A DNA stretch of 64,000 nt, from positions 23,142,057 to 23,206,056 of the forward strand of contig OY978527.1 of the NCBI GenBank assembly GCA_963854835.1, read 5' to 3'. The notes below the pieces were generated by a model that saw nothing but the letters and a program-made list of their open reading frames with translations, was not told the DNA's origin and did not search any database. A program made the position numbers and the translations under genes. The DNA comes from Megamerina dolium. Taxonomy: Eukaryota > Arthropoda > Insecta > Diptera > Megamerinidae. How positions within the stretch are numbered: the stretch's first letter is position 1; each line of letters opens with the position of its first letter. Below, in pieces: positions 1 through 8,903 of the stretch.

Positions 1-921
1 GAAATTTTAAGCTTTTCGAGAGAATTGTGAGCAATGCTATCCAGTGTTATAAAAAAAATGTAGCTATATAGAACACTGAGGAAAACCAATTTTTTTTCAT
101 CGTATATAGCTAATTTTTACTTATCGAACCAAAAAATTTTCGGCGGAAATTACTATAGACAGCATTACCCAATAACCTCGTAATTATGTTTTACAATATG
201 GGTATCAAAGGAAAGCTACTTTTCACTTATATATATCATATATTCACTTATATATATCATATATTTATAACCGGCCTTCGATTGACGCAAATAAAAATAA
301 CCCTTATAGGCCCACTGCCGGCTTCGCCATAAACAGTATTATAGGATAAATTTTTTTTGATAGCCGGCTTATAGCCGCGCGCCGGCTTTGCGACCAACAT
401 TTTCAAAATAACGGAACATTGAACAGTATAACCAACGAAAATTTTTTATTCACAGCCAACTTTGGTTTTGCGACACATAAACAGTGTCTCACCTTTCAAT
501 ACACACTCACTCGATACCGAAGTAAAAATTTGTTAAAATTATTGAAAATATAGGAACATTATTTAATAATATGTGCTATATACCATTGGAAAGGAAGGCC
601 TTTAAGCCTAATTATTTGGAAGTTAATAAGGCATTTTTTGGAATAAAAATTCAGTTTTTTTCAAAAAATAAAATTTTAGAGCTTCAAGTGAAAATTTCAA
701 ATAGTTTCTGAGTTGTAGCCTTCTACAGAGAATTTATTTATTTATTTATGCACGAATATATCTACAAAATTTTAAAATATTAGTTGCAATACTTTTTTTT
801 AAATTCACAAAAATTTTTATTTCAGTTGATCAAACTAGTTGTCCTCCTTAAAAATAAATTTTATTTGATACCATATTGTAAAATAAAATTGCGAGGATAT
901 TGGGTCATTTTGATTTGAAAT
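1..921. other. AT-rich non-coding left flank
   Basis: No coding pattern or recognised element is visible. A 21-bp unit beginning TTCACTTATATAT is tandemly duplicated at 222-263. Three degenerate copies of a short motif resembling GCCGGCTTTGCGACC, each near an AACAGTAT or AACAGTGT string, lie near 317-340, 381-425 and 452-488. They could be the worn end of an unidentified repeat. Confidence 0.5.
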
Positions 922-1162
922 TTGTGCCCCTATTGCGGTTCACAACTTTTGTAACAGTTTGGTCGCCGTCGAGAAATTCATATTGCCGTTCTCAACTCGA
1001 CTGGCGGCTGATTTTTTTGATTGTGTTCATTATTTTTGTGGTATTGCCGTTTGCAACTCTGTTTCAGTTTGGTCGACAAGCACGTTAAATATACACCACT
1101 GCTCATAAGCAGTTGTGTTTGCATCAGTTGCAGTTTACTTTAAACTAATAAAGCCAAAAATA

Positions 1163-1302
1163 ATGGAGAGATCGTAAGTAATAATTAGCTTGGCTTCATA
1201 TTGTAATTTCTCAACATTTTATACATTTTCAGAAGTTTAAAAATTACAACCAAAGCTCAATTTGAGAGGCTTGTTCAACTAATGGACCAGAATCCAAGCT
1301 AA
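1163..1302 (+). pseudogene. Harbinger Myb-like DNA-binding protein, truncated
   Basis: A short exon beginning with ATG (1163-1173) is followed by GTAAGT and an intron ending in TTTTCAG at 1232. Exon 2 then runs to a TAA at 1300-1302. The spliced product is about 27 residues and contains TTKAQFERLVQLMDQNP, which resembles the start of the Myb/SANT-like second protein of Harbinger elements, the protein that helps transposase reach the nucleus and bind the ends. The remainder of the domain is missing. Position just inside the left terminal repeat fits the usual architecture. The assignment rests on this short motif plus context. Confidence 0.6.
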
Positions 1303-1419
1303 CAAAGTAGACCTGAATCTAAGAAAATAAGATTTTTTTTTAAATAATTTACCAAAAAAGACTGAAATAAATTTAAAAAATAAATAAGAGATAAATTTAT
1401 TGAGCTTGGAAAGAACGCA

Positions 1420-1866
1420 TTATATTATTTCTGATACTCTTTGTAGCGTCTGTTTCGTCTCCAATACATCTAATACTTCTTTTAAAACAAGTGACATTGT
1501 AGATTGAGCCACTCCTATATTGAAGTCATTGCCGCTGCTCTTCTGGTAGCTTCCATCAGCGAAAAATCTAAGAGCAGCACACAATTTCAATATTGGTGGT
1601 ATAGAAACGACACGCACAGATTTCTTGAAATGGTCTTTTACGTCATCCAGCAAAAAGCAAAATGCCTCTTTGCTCAGTCGAAAATAGCTAATAAATCTAT
1701 AAAAAAATTTATTATTTGCTTTTATTTATTTTGAACAATATTTATTCTTTTCGCTAGGTAGTTCAAGAGGGTTAGAGTCATCACGAATTTTTCTCCGTAA
1801 GCGTAGCAAATCAATTTTCGCGTCTTCGTTTTCATCTTCATAAAACAAATCTACACTAATATCCAT
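1420..1866 (-). pseudogene. HARBI1-like transposase, N-terminal fragment
   Basis: Reading leftwards from an ATG at 1864-1866, the sequence encodes an acidic N-terminus with SNPLELPS, then after a frame break near 1700-1745 a segment with FRLSKEAF, LCAALRFFADGSYQ and FNIGVAQSTMS. These match the N-terminal part of PIF/Harbinger DDE transposases, including the helix that precedes the catalytic core. The reading frame ends at 1420. None of the catalytic D, D or E positions is present, so the protein is non-functional. The gene lies inside the right terminal repeat and converges with the Myb-like gene, as in complete elements. Confidence 0.75.
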
Positions 1867-2317
1867 TTTAAATAATTTTCACAGCAAAACACAATTGTAT
1901 ATTTCCTTAATTTTTACTTTTAATCGACCACTTTTCTGTCATAAGTGATATTTTAAGCTGGTAACGCCATAACAATTTCAACCGAAAACAGTGGTGTACC
2001 ACAATACCAAAAAATAGTTTGGTCTTGTTGAAGTCGGGTCGACTCTAAGACGACCAAACTGGGTTGAGTGGTGAACCGCAATAGGGGCATTGAACTTTCA
2101 CCTTCAGCCTTCTGTAGTCAATTGCGCCGAAAATTTTTTGGTTCATTGAGTTCACAAAGATTAGTTTCATACGAAGCAATTAGTTATTTTTTCCCTTGGA
2201 ATGTGCTATTCTGCATTTATGCCGATAATTTATTTATTTTTTGAGATTTTATCATAAAATTAAGAAATTTGGTAAAGAGGTTAACTTCAGTCAAATAGAA
2301 ACCACAATGTCACAAAA

Positions 2318-3196
2318 ATGGCGGAGGTAGTTAACTGTGAATCTCTTTTTAAAAAATAATATAAATTAATAAATAAAATTGATTGCGTTTTCCCACAATC
2401 TTTGAATTTTGAATTAATTATTTTTATTATTAAAGCTACGATACGTTCAGCATGTTTTTTTTTTATTGTATCAATTTGTTTGCAGGATGAGAATACCACT
2501 GAGGATCAGTATGAGTGTGCCAGTGAACTGCAGCCAAAATTAAAGAAGAGAAAAGGACCTGAATCTGAATATAACGAATGCACCATTTGTAAACAAAGGT
2601 TTAGGCTAAAAAGTGTTCTAAAAACACATATTTCGCATAAACATTCTGATGAACGTAATTTCAAATGCGATCAATGTAATTCGACATTTAAGACCAAAAC
2701 CAACTTACGTACACACCAACTTCGTCATAATAGTTCAAGAAAATTCGAATGTTCTGTTTGCCCAAAAAAATTCTGTACAAAGGACGCATTAGTAAATCAC
2801 GACCGTATTCATACAGGCGAAAGGCCGTATATATGCGCACAATGTGGTAAAGCATTCATTAGTTCTGGCTCATTAATGATCCATACGAGACGGCACAACA
2901 ATGATCGGCGCTATAAATGTGATTATTGTGAAAAATCTTTTTATACAAAACAAGATAGAAAGAAACATCTTGTTGTGCATACAGGAGAACGAAATTATGG
3001 TTGCAATGAATGTCAACTTGCATTTAAACTACGCGAAACATTGCAGGAGCACATGAAAATACATATAAATGCACGAGAAAACAAATGCAGCATTTGCAAT
3101 GCGGCTTTCAATCAAAGGACAGGACTATTAATTCACATGAAACAGACACACAAAGTGCTGAGCATGGGTAGCAATTCAGACTTACCCCAGACATAA
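2318..3196 (+). CDS. C2H2 zinc-finger protein, seven fingers (two exons)
   Basis: The main exon (2486-3196) follows a pyrimidine-rich tract and a TTTGCAG acceptor ending at 2485. It encodes seven consecutive C2H2 fingers starting at CTICKQRF, CDQCNSTF, CSVCPKKF, CAQCGKAF, CDYCEKSF, CNECQLAF and CSICNAAF. TGER-type linkers follow fingers three and five. I place exon 1 at 2318-2326 (ATGGCGGAG, with A at -3 and G at +4) followed by GTAGTT, giving a 159-bp intron that splices in phase 0 and a 239-residue protein starting MAEDENTTEDQ. The reading frame also continues upstream through the intron from 2402, but that hydrophobic stretch looks intronic. An AATAAA lies at 3317-3322. The product is probably a nuclear sequence-specific DNA-binding regulator. 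No ZAD domain is visible. It is the only plausible host gene here; a pseudogene or 3' fragment of a longer gene is possible. Confidence 0.75.
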
Positions 3197-3495
3197 AAAA
3201 TTTTCGATGGTGGTCCAATTTGTTAATAATGCAAAGTCAGATTCACACGTTCAGCAAAGGAAAATGTAATATTACAAAACAATTATATACACCTTAAGGC
3301 TCAGTATGCTGTAGAAAATAAATTCCGCTCCCATAAGAAAATACATGACATAATTTGAAACGTTCTAGCGAAATTAACAAACTACAAAACGACTACAAAT
3401 ATCAACCCATTACTTTCAACAGCATAGGTTAGGTTAGGTTATGTGGCCCTCACTATGAGAAGACATACTTAGGCCAGAAAGGCCCATTTTGATAC

Positions 3496-3796
3496 CACCG
3501 AGCTTATCTTACAATACTGTTGTGCGTGTTAAATTTGGACACCATTGGAAGGGACCTACTTACATTTTATCCGGTTCCGAACGGCAGAACCCTTGTGACA
3601 TCACTTTAACTTAGTTTTGTCACAGAGCTCTTTAAGAAGCATTTTTGCCAATTCTTCCCGGCAGGTGGGTGCCGTTCGAAAGAAAAATCTCTTCGATATT
3701 AAATTTTGTTATGCTTCAGCCTAGGATTGAACCCGAGGATTGAACGATCTACAGTTCAGAAGGCCATCGCACAAACCACTGAGCTACGGCACCCAC
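3496..3796 (-). mobile_element. tRNA-derived SINE, copy 1
   Basis: On the minus strand the element starts GTGGGTGCCGTAGCTCAGTGG at its right edge. This contains a good RNA polymerase III A box, and a B-box-like GGTTCAATCC follows within about 75 bases. The body continues through CTTTCGAACGGCACCCAC and a second block with CCGTTCGGAACCGG toward 3496. It ends near a telomere-like AGGTTAGGTT tract at about 3427-3446. A second copy sharing head and body lies at 44118-44341. The layout is a tRNA-like head fused to an unrelated body, as in insect SINEs. The tail block resembles a repeat I remember from tephritid genomes. Confidence 0.75.
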
Positions 3797-4760
3797 AACA
3801 ACAGCATACTTCCTCAAAAAAGTAAACGAAAATAATTTACTTTATACAGCATACTGAGTTTACAAGACAAAATTTAAAAGTTGAAAAATAAAGAAAAATT
3901 ATATATAAGTCGTACAATTTCCTTTGCATTGGTGTATAAAATAATTTGATGATTGTTATATGTAACATATATCAATGGAATGCGGGCATCGCCGACAAAA
4001 CTTTTTTTAAGCATATAACCATCCTCCGCCTCTATATTCTTTTATTTATTTATTATTTTTTTGTTAATAAGTGGATATTTAGAAGTGTGTACCACTAGGT
4101 CCTCAAAATCAAAATGCCCAAATACATTATCCCCAAATACGAAACCCCCATTCAAATCAAAATCCCCGCAAAAAACGCTGCGAATTTAAACCTAATTTGA
4201 ATATATCTCATACCGAAAATAGGGATTCTATATTAGACACTATTTCTCAAATAAAAATTCAAAGCAAATTCTATGATGCATTCACAAATATTGAATATGT
4301 AAATAAAAATTATAGTGCGATGCTGGTAGGTAACGGATCAGCTGATCCGATCTTTTTCATTCAAAAGCCATGGAAGCAATTAGTCAAAACGGTTCGGTAG
4401 GTAACGTATAGTTGGAATCTGTAGAAATTGGATTTTCAACGGAGCATACGAGAGTCATTCTCTTTTCTATATCATATTTCCATTTAATACTAAACCTGAC
4501 ATCTCTTTCCTACTCATATAACATATGGACCGAGCTATCCGTGTTGACTAATCGTACTGCGTTTTTTACATTATTTTACTTTACTTTCTGTTACCTTACG
4601 TGTTGACTCATCACACTGTTAAATAATTGATTTAAAAAAACATAAAATTTAGAGAAATGTATGAAATCTTTATTTGAGTCGATAGAACGATCTATATAAT
4701 TCATGTAAATATCATTAAAGTAAATATCACCACGCAAGTGCATTTACATTCTTATAAATA
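3797..4760. other. Intergenic AT-rich sequence
   Basis: No gene is supported. Two open stretches of about 65 codons near 4197-4606 have AT-driven composition and no recognisable motif. A perfect 14-bp palindrome, GGATCAGCTGATCC, sits at 4335-4348 between two copies of GGTAGGTAACG (about 4325 and 4397). Confidence 0.5.
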
Positions 4761-4762
4761 TA

Positions 4763-5996
4763 CAGGGTGATTTTTTAAGAGCCTTCTGATTTGATTTAGA
4801 AAAAACACATAAGACTTAGAGAAATGTAGCAAATCTGAATCGATAGAACGATTTATATAATTCAATGTTTAAAGATGATTTCATGTAAATATTGACCGCG
4901 CGCGCCTCAAATGGTTCATACACTGGGTCCAATTTTGGCATACTCTCTCCAACATATCGGCCAGTATCTAACGAATAAATTCTTCAATATTGGTTTCCAG
5001 TGCGTCAACCGTTGCGGACTTGTCGCTATAGACATGAGCATTAACATAGCTCCACAAAAAATAGCCTAAATGCGTTAAATCGCACGATTTAGGCGACCAA
5101 TTGACCGTCCTCTAACGTCAAATAAACTTGTCACCGCACTCGCCTCTCAATTAGGCCATTGTTTGGCGTGCTGTGTGGCATGTGGCACCGTCTTGTTGAA
5201 ACCACTACTCAGCCAAGTACAGCTCTTCCATTTTGGGCAAAAAAAGTTTGTAATCATCGCACGGTAGCACTCGCCATTCACAGTAACGTTTTGCCTTCGT
5301 CGTCTTTGAAAAAATACGGTCCAATGATGCCACCGGCCTATAATCCACACCAAACAGTGAATTTTTCGGGATGCATTGGCAGTTCTTGCAATGCTTCTGG
5401 CTGCTCTTCACACCAAAAACGGCAATTTTTATTGTTCACGTATCCATTCAACCAGAAATGAGCATCGTCGCTGAACACAATTTTCCTATAAAAAAGTGGA
5501 TCTTCATCCAACTTTGCCAGCGTCCATTCACCAAAAGTTAGCCGTTATGATAGGTCGTGTGGCTTCAATTCTTGCACCAGCTGTATTTTAAAAGATTTTA
5601 CACCCAAATCCTTCCGCAAAATTTTCCACGTAGTGGAGTAACAGAGATTGCTGCAAACGGCGCCGGATACAGCTGCGGCATTTTCCTCTGTCCGTATTGT
5701 ACGTATGCGTGTTGGTGGTTTAAGGTCGATGTCCAATAATGTAAATTTGGTGCAAAATTTTGTAACAAGGTTCCGAATAGCCGCTTCAGAAGGTCGCCCA
5801 GACTGACCACAAAATAGAAGAAGTGCACGATGCACTTAACCGAACATGAATTTTGATAATAAAATTCAATAATCTGCAAGCGTTCTTCGTTCGATTCATG
5901 GTTAAATTATAGACCAAACTGTACATTTTGGACAGTAACATGTTACACGAAAACAGCTGCGCTGCTAAAAACAGTGTTGCTAAAAAAAACACCCTG
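4763..5996 (-). mobile_element. Tc1/mariner-type transposon, decayed
   Basis: The element starts CAGGGTGATTTTTT at 4763 and ends AAAACACCCTG at 5996, so the outer 7 bp are perfect inverted repeats followed by T-rich arms. TA dinucleotides flank both ends (4761-4762 and 5997-5998), the mariner-type target duplication. The 1,234-bp length fits a complete one-gene element. The single gene runs right to left and is interrupted by frameshifts and stops. Confidence 0.85.
4880..5880 (-). pseudogene. Mariner-type transposase, frameshifted
   Basis: Minus-strand fragments in different frames follow the order of an insect Tc1/mariner transposase. First comes a helix-turn-helix region with QIIEFYYQN and SGRPSEAAIRNLV (5879-5740). 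Next are LCYSTTWKILRKDLG and QLVQELKPHDLS (to 5545), then a catalytic-core block with HFWLNGYVN, ALQELPMHPEK and NVTVNGECYR. A C-terminal block with YFLWSYVNAHVYSDK and LERVCQNWT ends near 4890. At least two frameshifts and an in-frame stop separate the blocks. Around the third catalytic position the sequence reads HLGYFLW, so the acid I would expect there appears lost. The protein is non-functional; the subfamily cannot be fixed without alignment. Confidence 0.8.
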
Positions 5997-6193
5997 TAGT
6001 AATTGGGTTGTTCGCTAACTGACAACTATCAACAATTGTTAACAGCGCTCGCGTATTCGAGTTATAGAGAGCTGATAGCAAAGAAGATAAATACATTAAA
6101 AAGTATTATCTTCTAGTCTACACGAAATTTTTTCGGGAGAACAAGGCAAGTGAGATGAGAAGCACCAAAACAATAATCAAGTTGCTGTAGCGT

Positions 6194-6241
6194 TCATGCA
6201 GTGTTCTACATGTTGAGAAGTGTTTGATTACCTTCTGAACA
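6194..6241 (+). repeat. 48-bp inverted repeat, left arm
   Basis: This segment (starting TCATGCAGTGTTCTACATG) is repeated in inverse orientation at 7237-7284 with 47 of 48 positions identical. The arms are separated by 995 bases that hold the hAT-type MITE and the AT microsatellite. Similarity does not extend beyond the arms on either side. It could be the ends of a fold-back element or an inverted duplication. Confidence 0.7.
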
Positions 6242-6432
6242 CTCTTCATGCACTATTATCAAAATAATAAACAAAAATAAGATCATATATACAAATTTTT
6301 ATGCAAATCGTATATGCATAAAAATTCCTATTTTTCAAAATATATATGTAGTATATGCATATGGAGCATATTATAGGCATACAAATTAAATACTTATAAA
6401 TATATGCTCCTACTATATATGTGTATATATAT

Positions 6433-6925
6433 TAGGGATTGCAATCCCGGGATCCCGGTGTTTTTTCAGTCCCGAATATCCCGGGATCAGTCGATGCCAA
6501 TCCCGGGACTACGAAAACAATTTTTTTTGGGCTAAACTTAGAATTACATAAATTTTTATCTAAAGTTTGCAACATTGGGTAATCGTCAAGGGTTTGCAAC
6601 ACTATTTGTGAAAACAGCTGATTATGCAATACATGTCAGGTGGAAAATAGCGCGCAATTGCAGCAGAATTATTAAAGCGATAAAATAAATAAATGTATAA
6701 TAATGTTTAATAAATGTATGAATTGTTAAACAAATGTACATAACAAAAGTCGTTTTCATGTTATACTTATTTAATAGGTGAATACAAATGTTTTACACTT
6801 TTTTTTGGCAACAAATTTTTAAGAAATCAAAAAGGCGTAAATCCCGAAATATCCCGGGATCCCGGGATTATCATTTTCAAGTCCCGAAAATCCCGGGATC
6901 AGTGAAAACCCGAAAATTGCAATCC

Positions 6926-6928
<3 letters not shown>
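6433..6928. mobile_element. hAT-type MITE rich in CCCGGG
   Basis: Perfect 13-bp inverted ends TAGGGATTGCAAT (6433-6445 and inverted 6916-6928) are flanked by 8-bp ATATATAT on each side, consistent with the 8-bp target duplication of hAT elements. The flank is itself AT-repetitive, so the duplication is suggestive only. Both subterminal regions carry CCCGGG palindromes: 6446, 6480 and 6502 on the left, 6853, 6861 and 6892 on the right. There is no transposase; the 496-bp unit is non-autonomous. Confidence 0.7.

Positions 6929-6980
<52 letters not shown>
6929..6980. repeat. (AT)n microsatellite
   Basis: About 26 uninterrupted AT units directly abut the right end of the hAT-type MITE. Apparent tyrosine/isoleucine-rich reading frames over this stretch are artefacts of the repeat. 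Confidence 0.95.
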
Positions 6981-6983
<3 letters not shown>

Positions 6984-7236
6984 TTTTAACAAAATATCAT
7001 TTTCAATATTTAAAATTTGATAAAGCCGATATTTTGACAAGGAGCATATTTCCATATATCCACTGCGTGACCTGTACCAGGCAATCAGAAATATCTTTAA
7101 GTAATGTCACTGGTTCAAACTCAATATAAAGTAAAGGAAAAGCAATGTGCAAACACACGAAGACGTTGTTGTTGCTCCTTTAGTAATTTCATTTATTTCT
7201 CTGCTTTCTCTGCTTTTGCTCTGCCGTCTTACAAGC

Positions 7237-7284
7237 TGTTCAAAAGGTAATCAAACACTTCTCAACATGTAGAACACTGCATGA
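7237..7284 (-). repeat. 48-bp inverted repeat, right arm
   Basis: This is the reverse complement of 6194-6241 with one mismatch. A GAAAAC hexamer repeat of about four units follows at 7383-7408, just before gypsy-1. Confidence 0.7.
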
Positions 7285-7441
7285 GCAAGTTTTTGCTGAT
7301 TTTGCGTTCTCGTACTTCATATATTTTTCTCTCTGCGAGCGAATGCTGTCAATTTCTGAGAAATTTCTTTGCTGGAAAAGTACGAAAACGAAAACGAAAA
7401 CGAAAAAATTGTATATAAATATTGTCATAAATTGAAAATAT

Positions 7442-7485
7442 TGTAACGAGTATCGATAGTTGGCTCACAGAATGAAAACGTAACA
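7442..7485 (+). repeat. gypsy-1 5' LTR, collapsed to 44 bp
   Basis: It consists of the first 22 bases (TGTAACGAGTATCGATAGTTGG) of the 3' LTR joined to its last 22 bases (ending AAAACGTAACA). About 394 bp, including the TATA box and polyadenylation region, are missing. The junction falls at a shared G. The ATAT target duplication next to it is intact, so the loss happened within the LTR. Confidence 0.9.
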
Positions 7486-7487
7486 AT

Positions 7488-7505
7488 TGGTGTCAGAAGT
7501 GGGAT
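7488..7505 (+). promoter_or_regulatory. gypsy-1 primer-binding site
   Basis: TGGTGTCAGAAGTGGGAT starts two bases after the 5' LTR, the standard position for the minus-strand primer site. From memory it is complementary to the 3' end of an insect tRNA-Leu; this should be checked against a tRNA set. Confidence 0.7.
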
Positions 7506-7514
7506 TCTGTAAAG

Positions 7515-8865
7515 ATGGTGAAAATTGACCAACTAAAAGTGGACCAGCTTAAAAAGCTGTTGGTAGAGATGAATCTATCGTCATCAGGTGCAAAGGCGGA
7601 ACTGCTGGTGAGGCTGAGGCAAGCTATGGAGGGTAAGGGAATTAATGTAGAAGAACATGAGTTCTTCGAGGAAGCCGATATACAAGCAGTTGTGCACGCT
7701 GAGGAAGAGAGCAAAATAGATTCGAGTGGTCAACTCATGGATTTCATGAAAACCATGATGCTGCAGCAACAACAACAGCTACAAGAACATTCGGCTGAAT
7801 TACGTATGAAAATTCAAGAAGGTTCGTCTCGCCAAGAAAACGTTATGGGAGAGTTGCAGAAGACAATTAACTACAAACTTCAAGAAATTTCTGGGGTTAT
7901 TAATGAGAAAGTTGCAGAACTAAAAAGAACATGTAGATGAAATTTCCGGAGCCGTTAATGAAAAGGTTACAGATCTGAAGGAACATGTAGATGATTTGGA
8001 AGATAAGTTCGAGAAATTACAGCACGATCTCAACCAACTAAAAATAAATGGATCAGCCACATCAGTGATTCGAGATTCAAGCACAATCAAACTAAAGCCA
8101 CCAACATTTGACGGAAGCACGCCATTCAATATCTTCAAGCTTCAATTCAAGACAACAGCTTCGAAGAATCAATGGGATGATAGCGACAAGACTGCTGCTT
8201 TAATAGTCGCATTAAAAGGTAATGCTTCCGAGGTGTTACAGATGATTCCAGAGAAAGATCGTGGTAGCTATCAGTCACTGATGGACACACTCCAGCGAAA
8301 ATATGGAAATGAATATAAGAGTCAATTACATCGAGTGGAATTGAGATCGCGAGTGCAACGGAGTAATGAGAGCCTTCAGGAATTCGCTTCCGATATTGAG
8401 CGCTTATGTCATCTAGCGTTCTCCGGTAATTCGGAAGAGTTCGTCGAAAAAATAAAAATAGACGCATTCATAGATGGCATACGTGACGGAGAGACAATGC
8501 GTGCCCTAGTCATGTCATCCAGGAATACATATGCCGAAACGCTCAGTAGTGCCTTGACATATGAAGCCGCCAGTTTAATGTGTCGACCAGTGCCACGTGT
8601 ACACCAACTACAGGCAGAAACATCAGATCTGGTTGAAGCAGTGTGTCAGGCAGTTAAGTCAGTAGTGAAGCCTGAAGGAAGAACAACAGGTCGACGCGAA
8701 ATCAAATTTACTGGTAAGTGCTTTATTTGCGAGAAACCAGGACACATGGCGCGTGACTGCCGTCTACGACGAAAGCGATCAAGATCGAATTCTCCAGGAA
8801 GACAAAAGAAGGAGAATAAGGTGGATAGCGATCGCTCCACTAACACAAATCCATCGTTAAACTAA
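7515..8865 (+). pseudogene. gypsy-1 gag, one frameshift
   Basis: Translation from ATG at 7515 begins with a SAP-like helix-turn-helix (DQLKKLLVEMNLSSSGAKAEL). A Gln-rich and coiled-coil stretch follows, containing two imperfect copies of a 57-60 base repeat (about 7866-7990) encoding ISGxxNEKVxxLK. An extra A in the run 7922-7926 breaks the frame, and it resumes in the +1 frame from 7996. The downstream part holds the capsid region and a single zinc knuckle, CFICEKPGHMARDC, then a basic tail ending at TAA 8863-8865. The product would assemble the particle and package RNA. Apart from the one-base insertion the frame is open, so the damage looks recent. Confidence 0.9.
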
Positions 8866-8896
8866 ATCGAGTCAGTTCAGCGGGGCGTGAACTGAC
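8856..8896 (+). promoter_or_regulatory. gypsy-1 Gag-Pol -1 ribosomal frameshift signal
   Basis: The heptamer GTTAAAC (8856-8862) lies in the gag frame as G TTA AAC and is followed at once by the gag stop TAA. Eight bases after the heptamer begins a perfect hairpin: stem GTCAGTTCA (8871-8879), loop GCGGGGCG (8880-8887), stem TGAACTGAC (8888-8896). Slipping back one base enters the frame that pol uses, and that frame is open from the heptamer through ATG 8904. Heptamer, spacer and stem-loop together form a textbook programmed -1 frameshift cassette. Confidence 0.8.
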
Positions 8897-8903
8897 TCCA
8901 ACA

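Larger units (their letters stand above)
925..2089. mobile_element. Internally deleted PIF/Harbinger DNA transposon
   Basis: The ends form an 18-bp perfect terminal inverted repeat: TGCCCCTATTGCGGTTCA at 925-942 and its reverse complement at 2072-2089. A second matching block, CAGTTTGGTCG, lies at 955-965 and inverted at 2051-2061. A 3-bp TTG lies directly outside both ends (922-924 and 2090-2092), as expected for Harbinger target-site duplications. Inside are the 5' parts of both proteins typical of the superfamily: a Myb-like protein on the plus strand and a HARBI1-type transposase on the minus strand, converging on a deleted middle. The left subterminal block is partly repeated at 1042-1075, and an inner inverted pair lies at 1092-1101 and 1989-1998. 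The element is about 1.17 kb, far shorter than an autonomous copy, and cannot mobilise itself. Confidence 0.85.

Noticed and set aside
2402..2485. Hydrophobic N-terminus on the zinc-finger protein (apparent signal or membrane segment)
   Set aside because: It is a pyrimidine-rich intron tail ending in TTTGCAG; splicing from 2326 gives a more plausible start.
3700..3796. Possible tRNA gene on the minus strand (A and B boxes)
   Set aside because: The arms do not form a full cloverleaf by eye and the block continues into a conserved non-tRNA body shared with 44118-44341, so it is a SINE head.
4335..4348. 14-bp palindrome GGATCAGCTGATCC as a regulatory operator
   Set aside because: Single occurrence, no adjacent gene; recorded only as a sequence oddity.
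6788..7055. Reading frames rich in Tyr-Ile repeats
   Set aside because: They are translations of the (AT)n microsatellite and the MITE end; no start context or domain.
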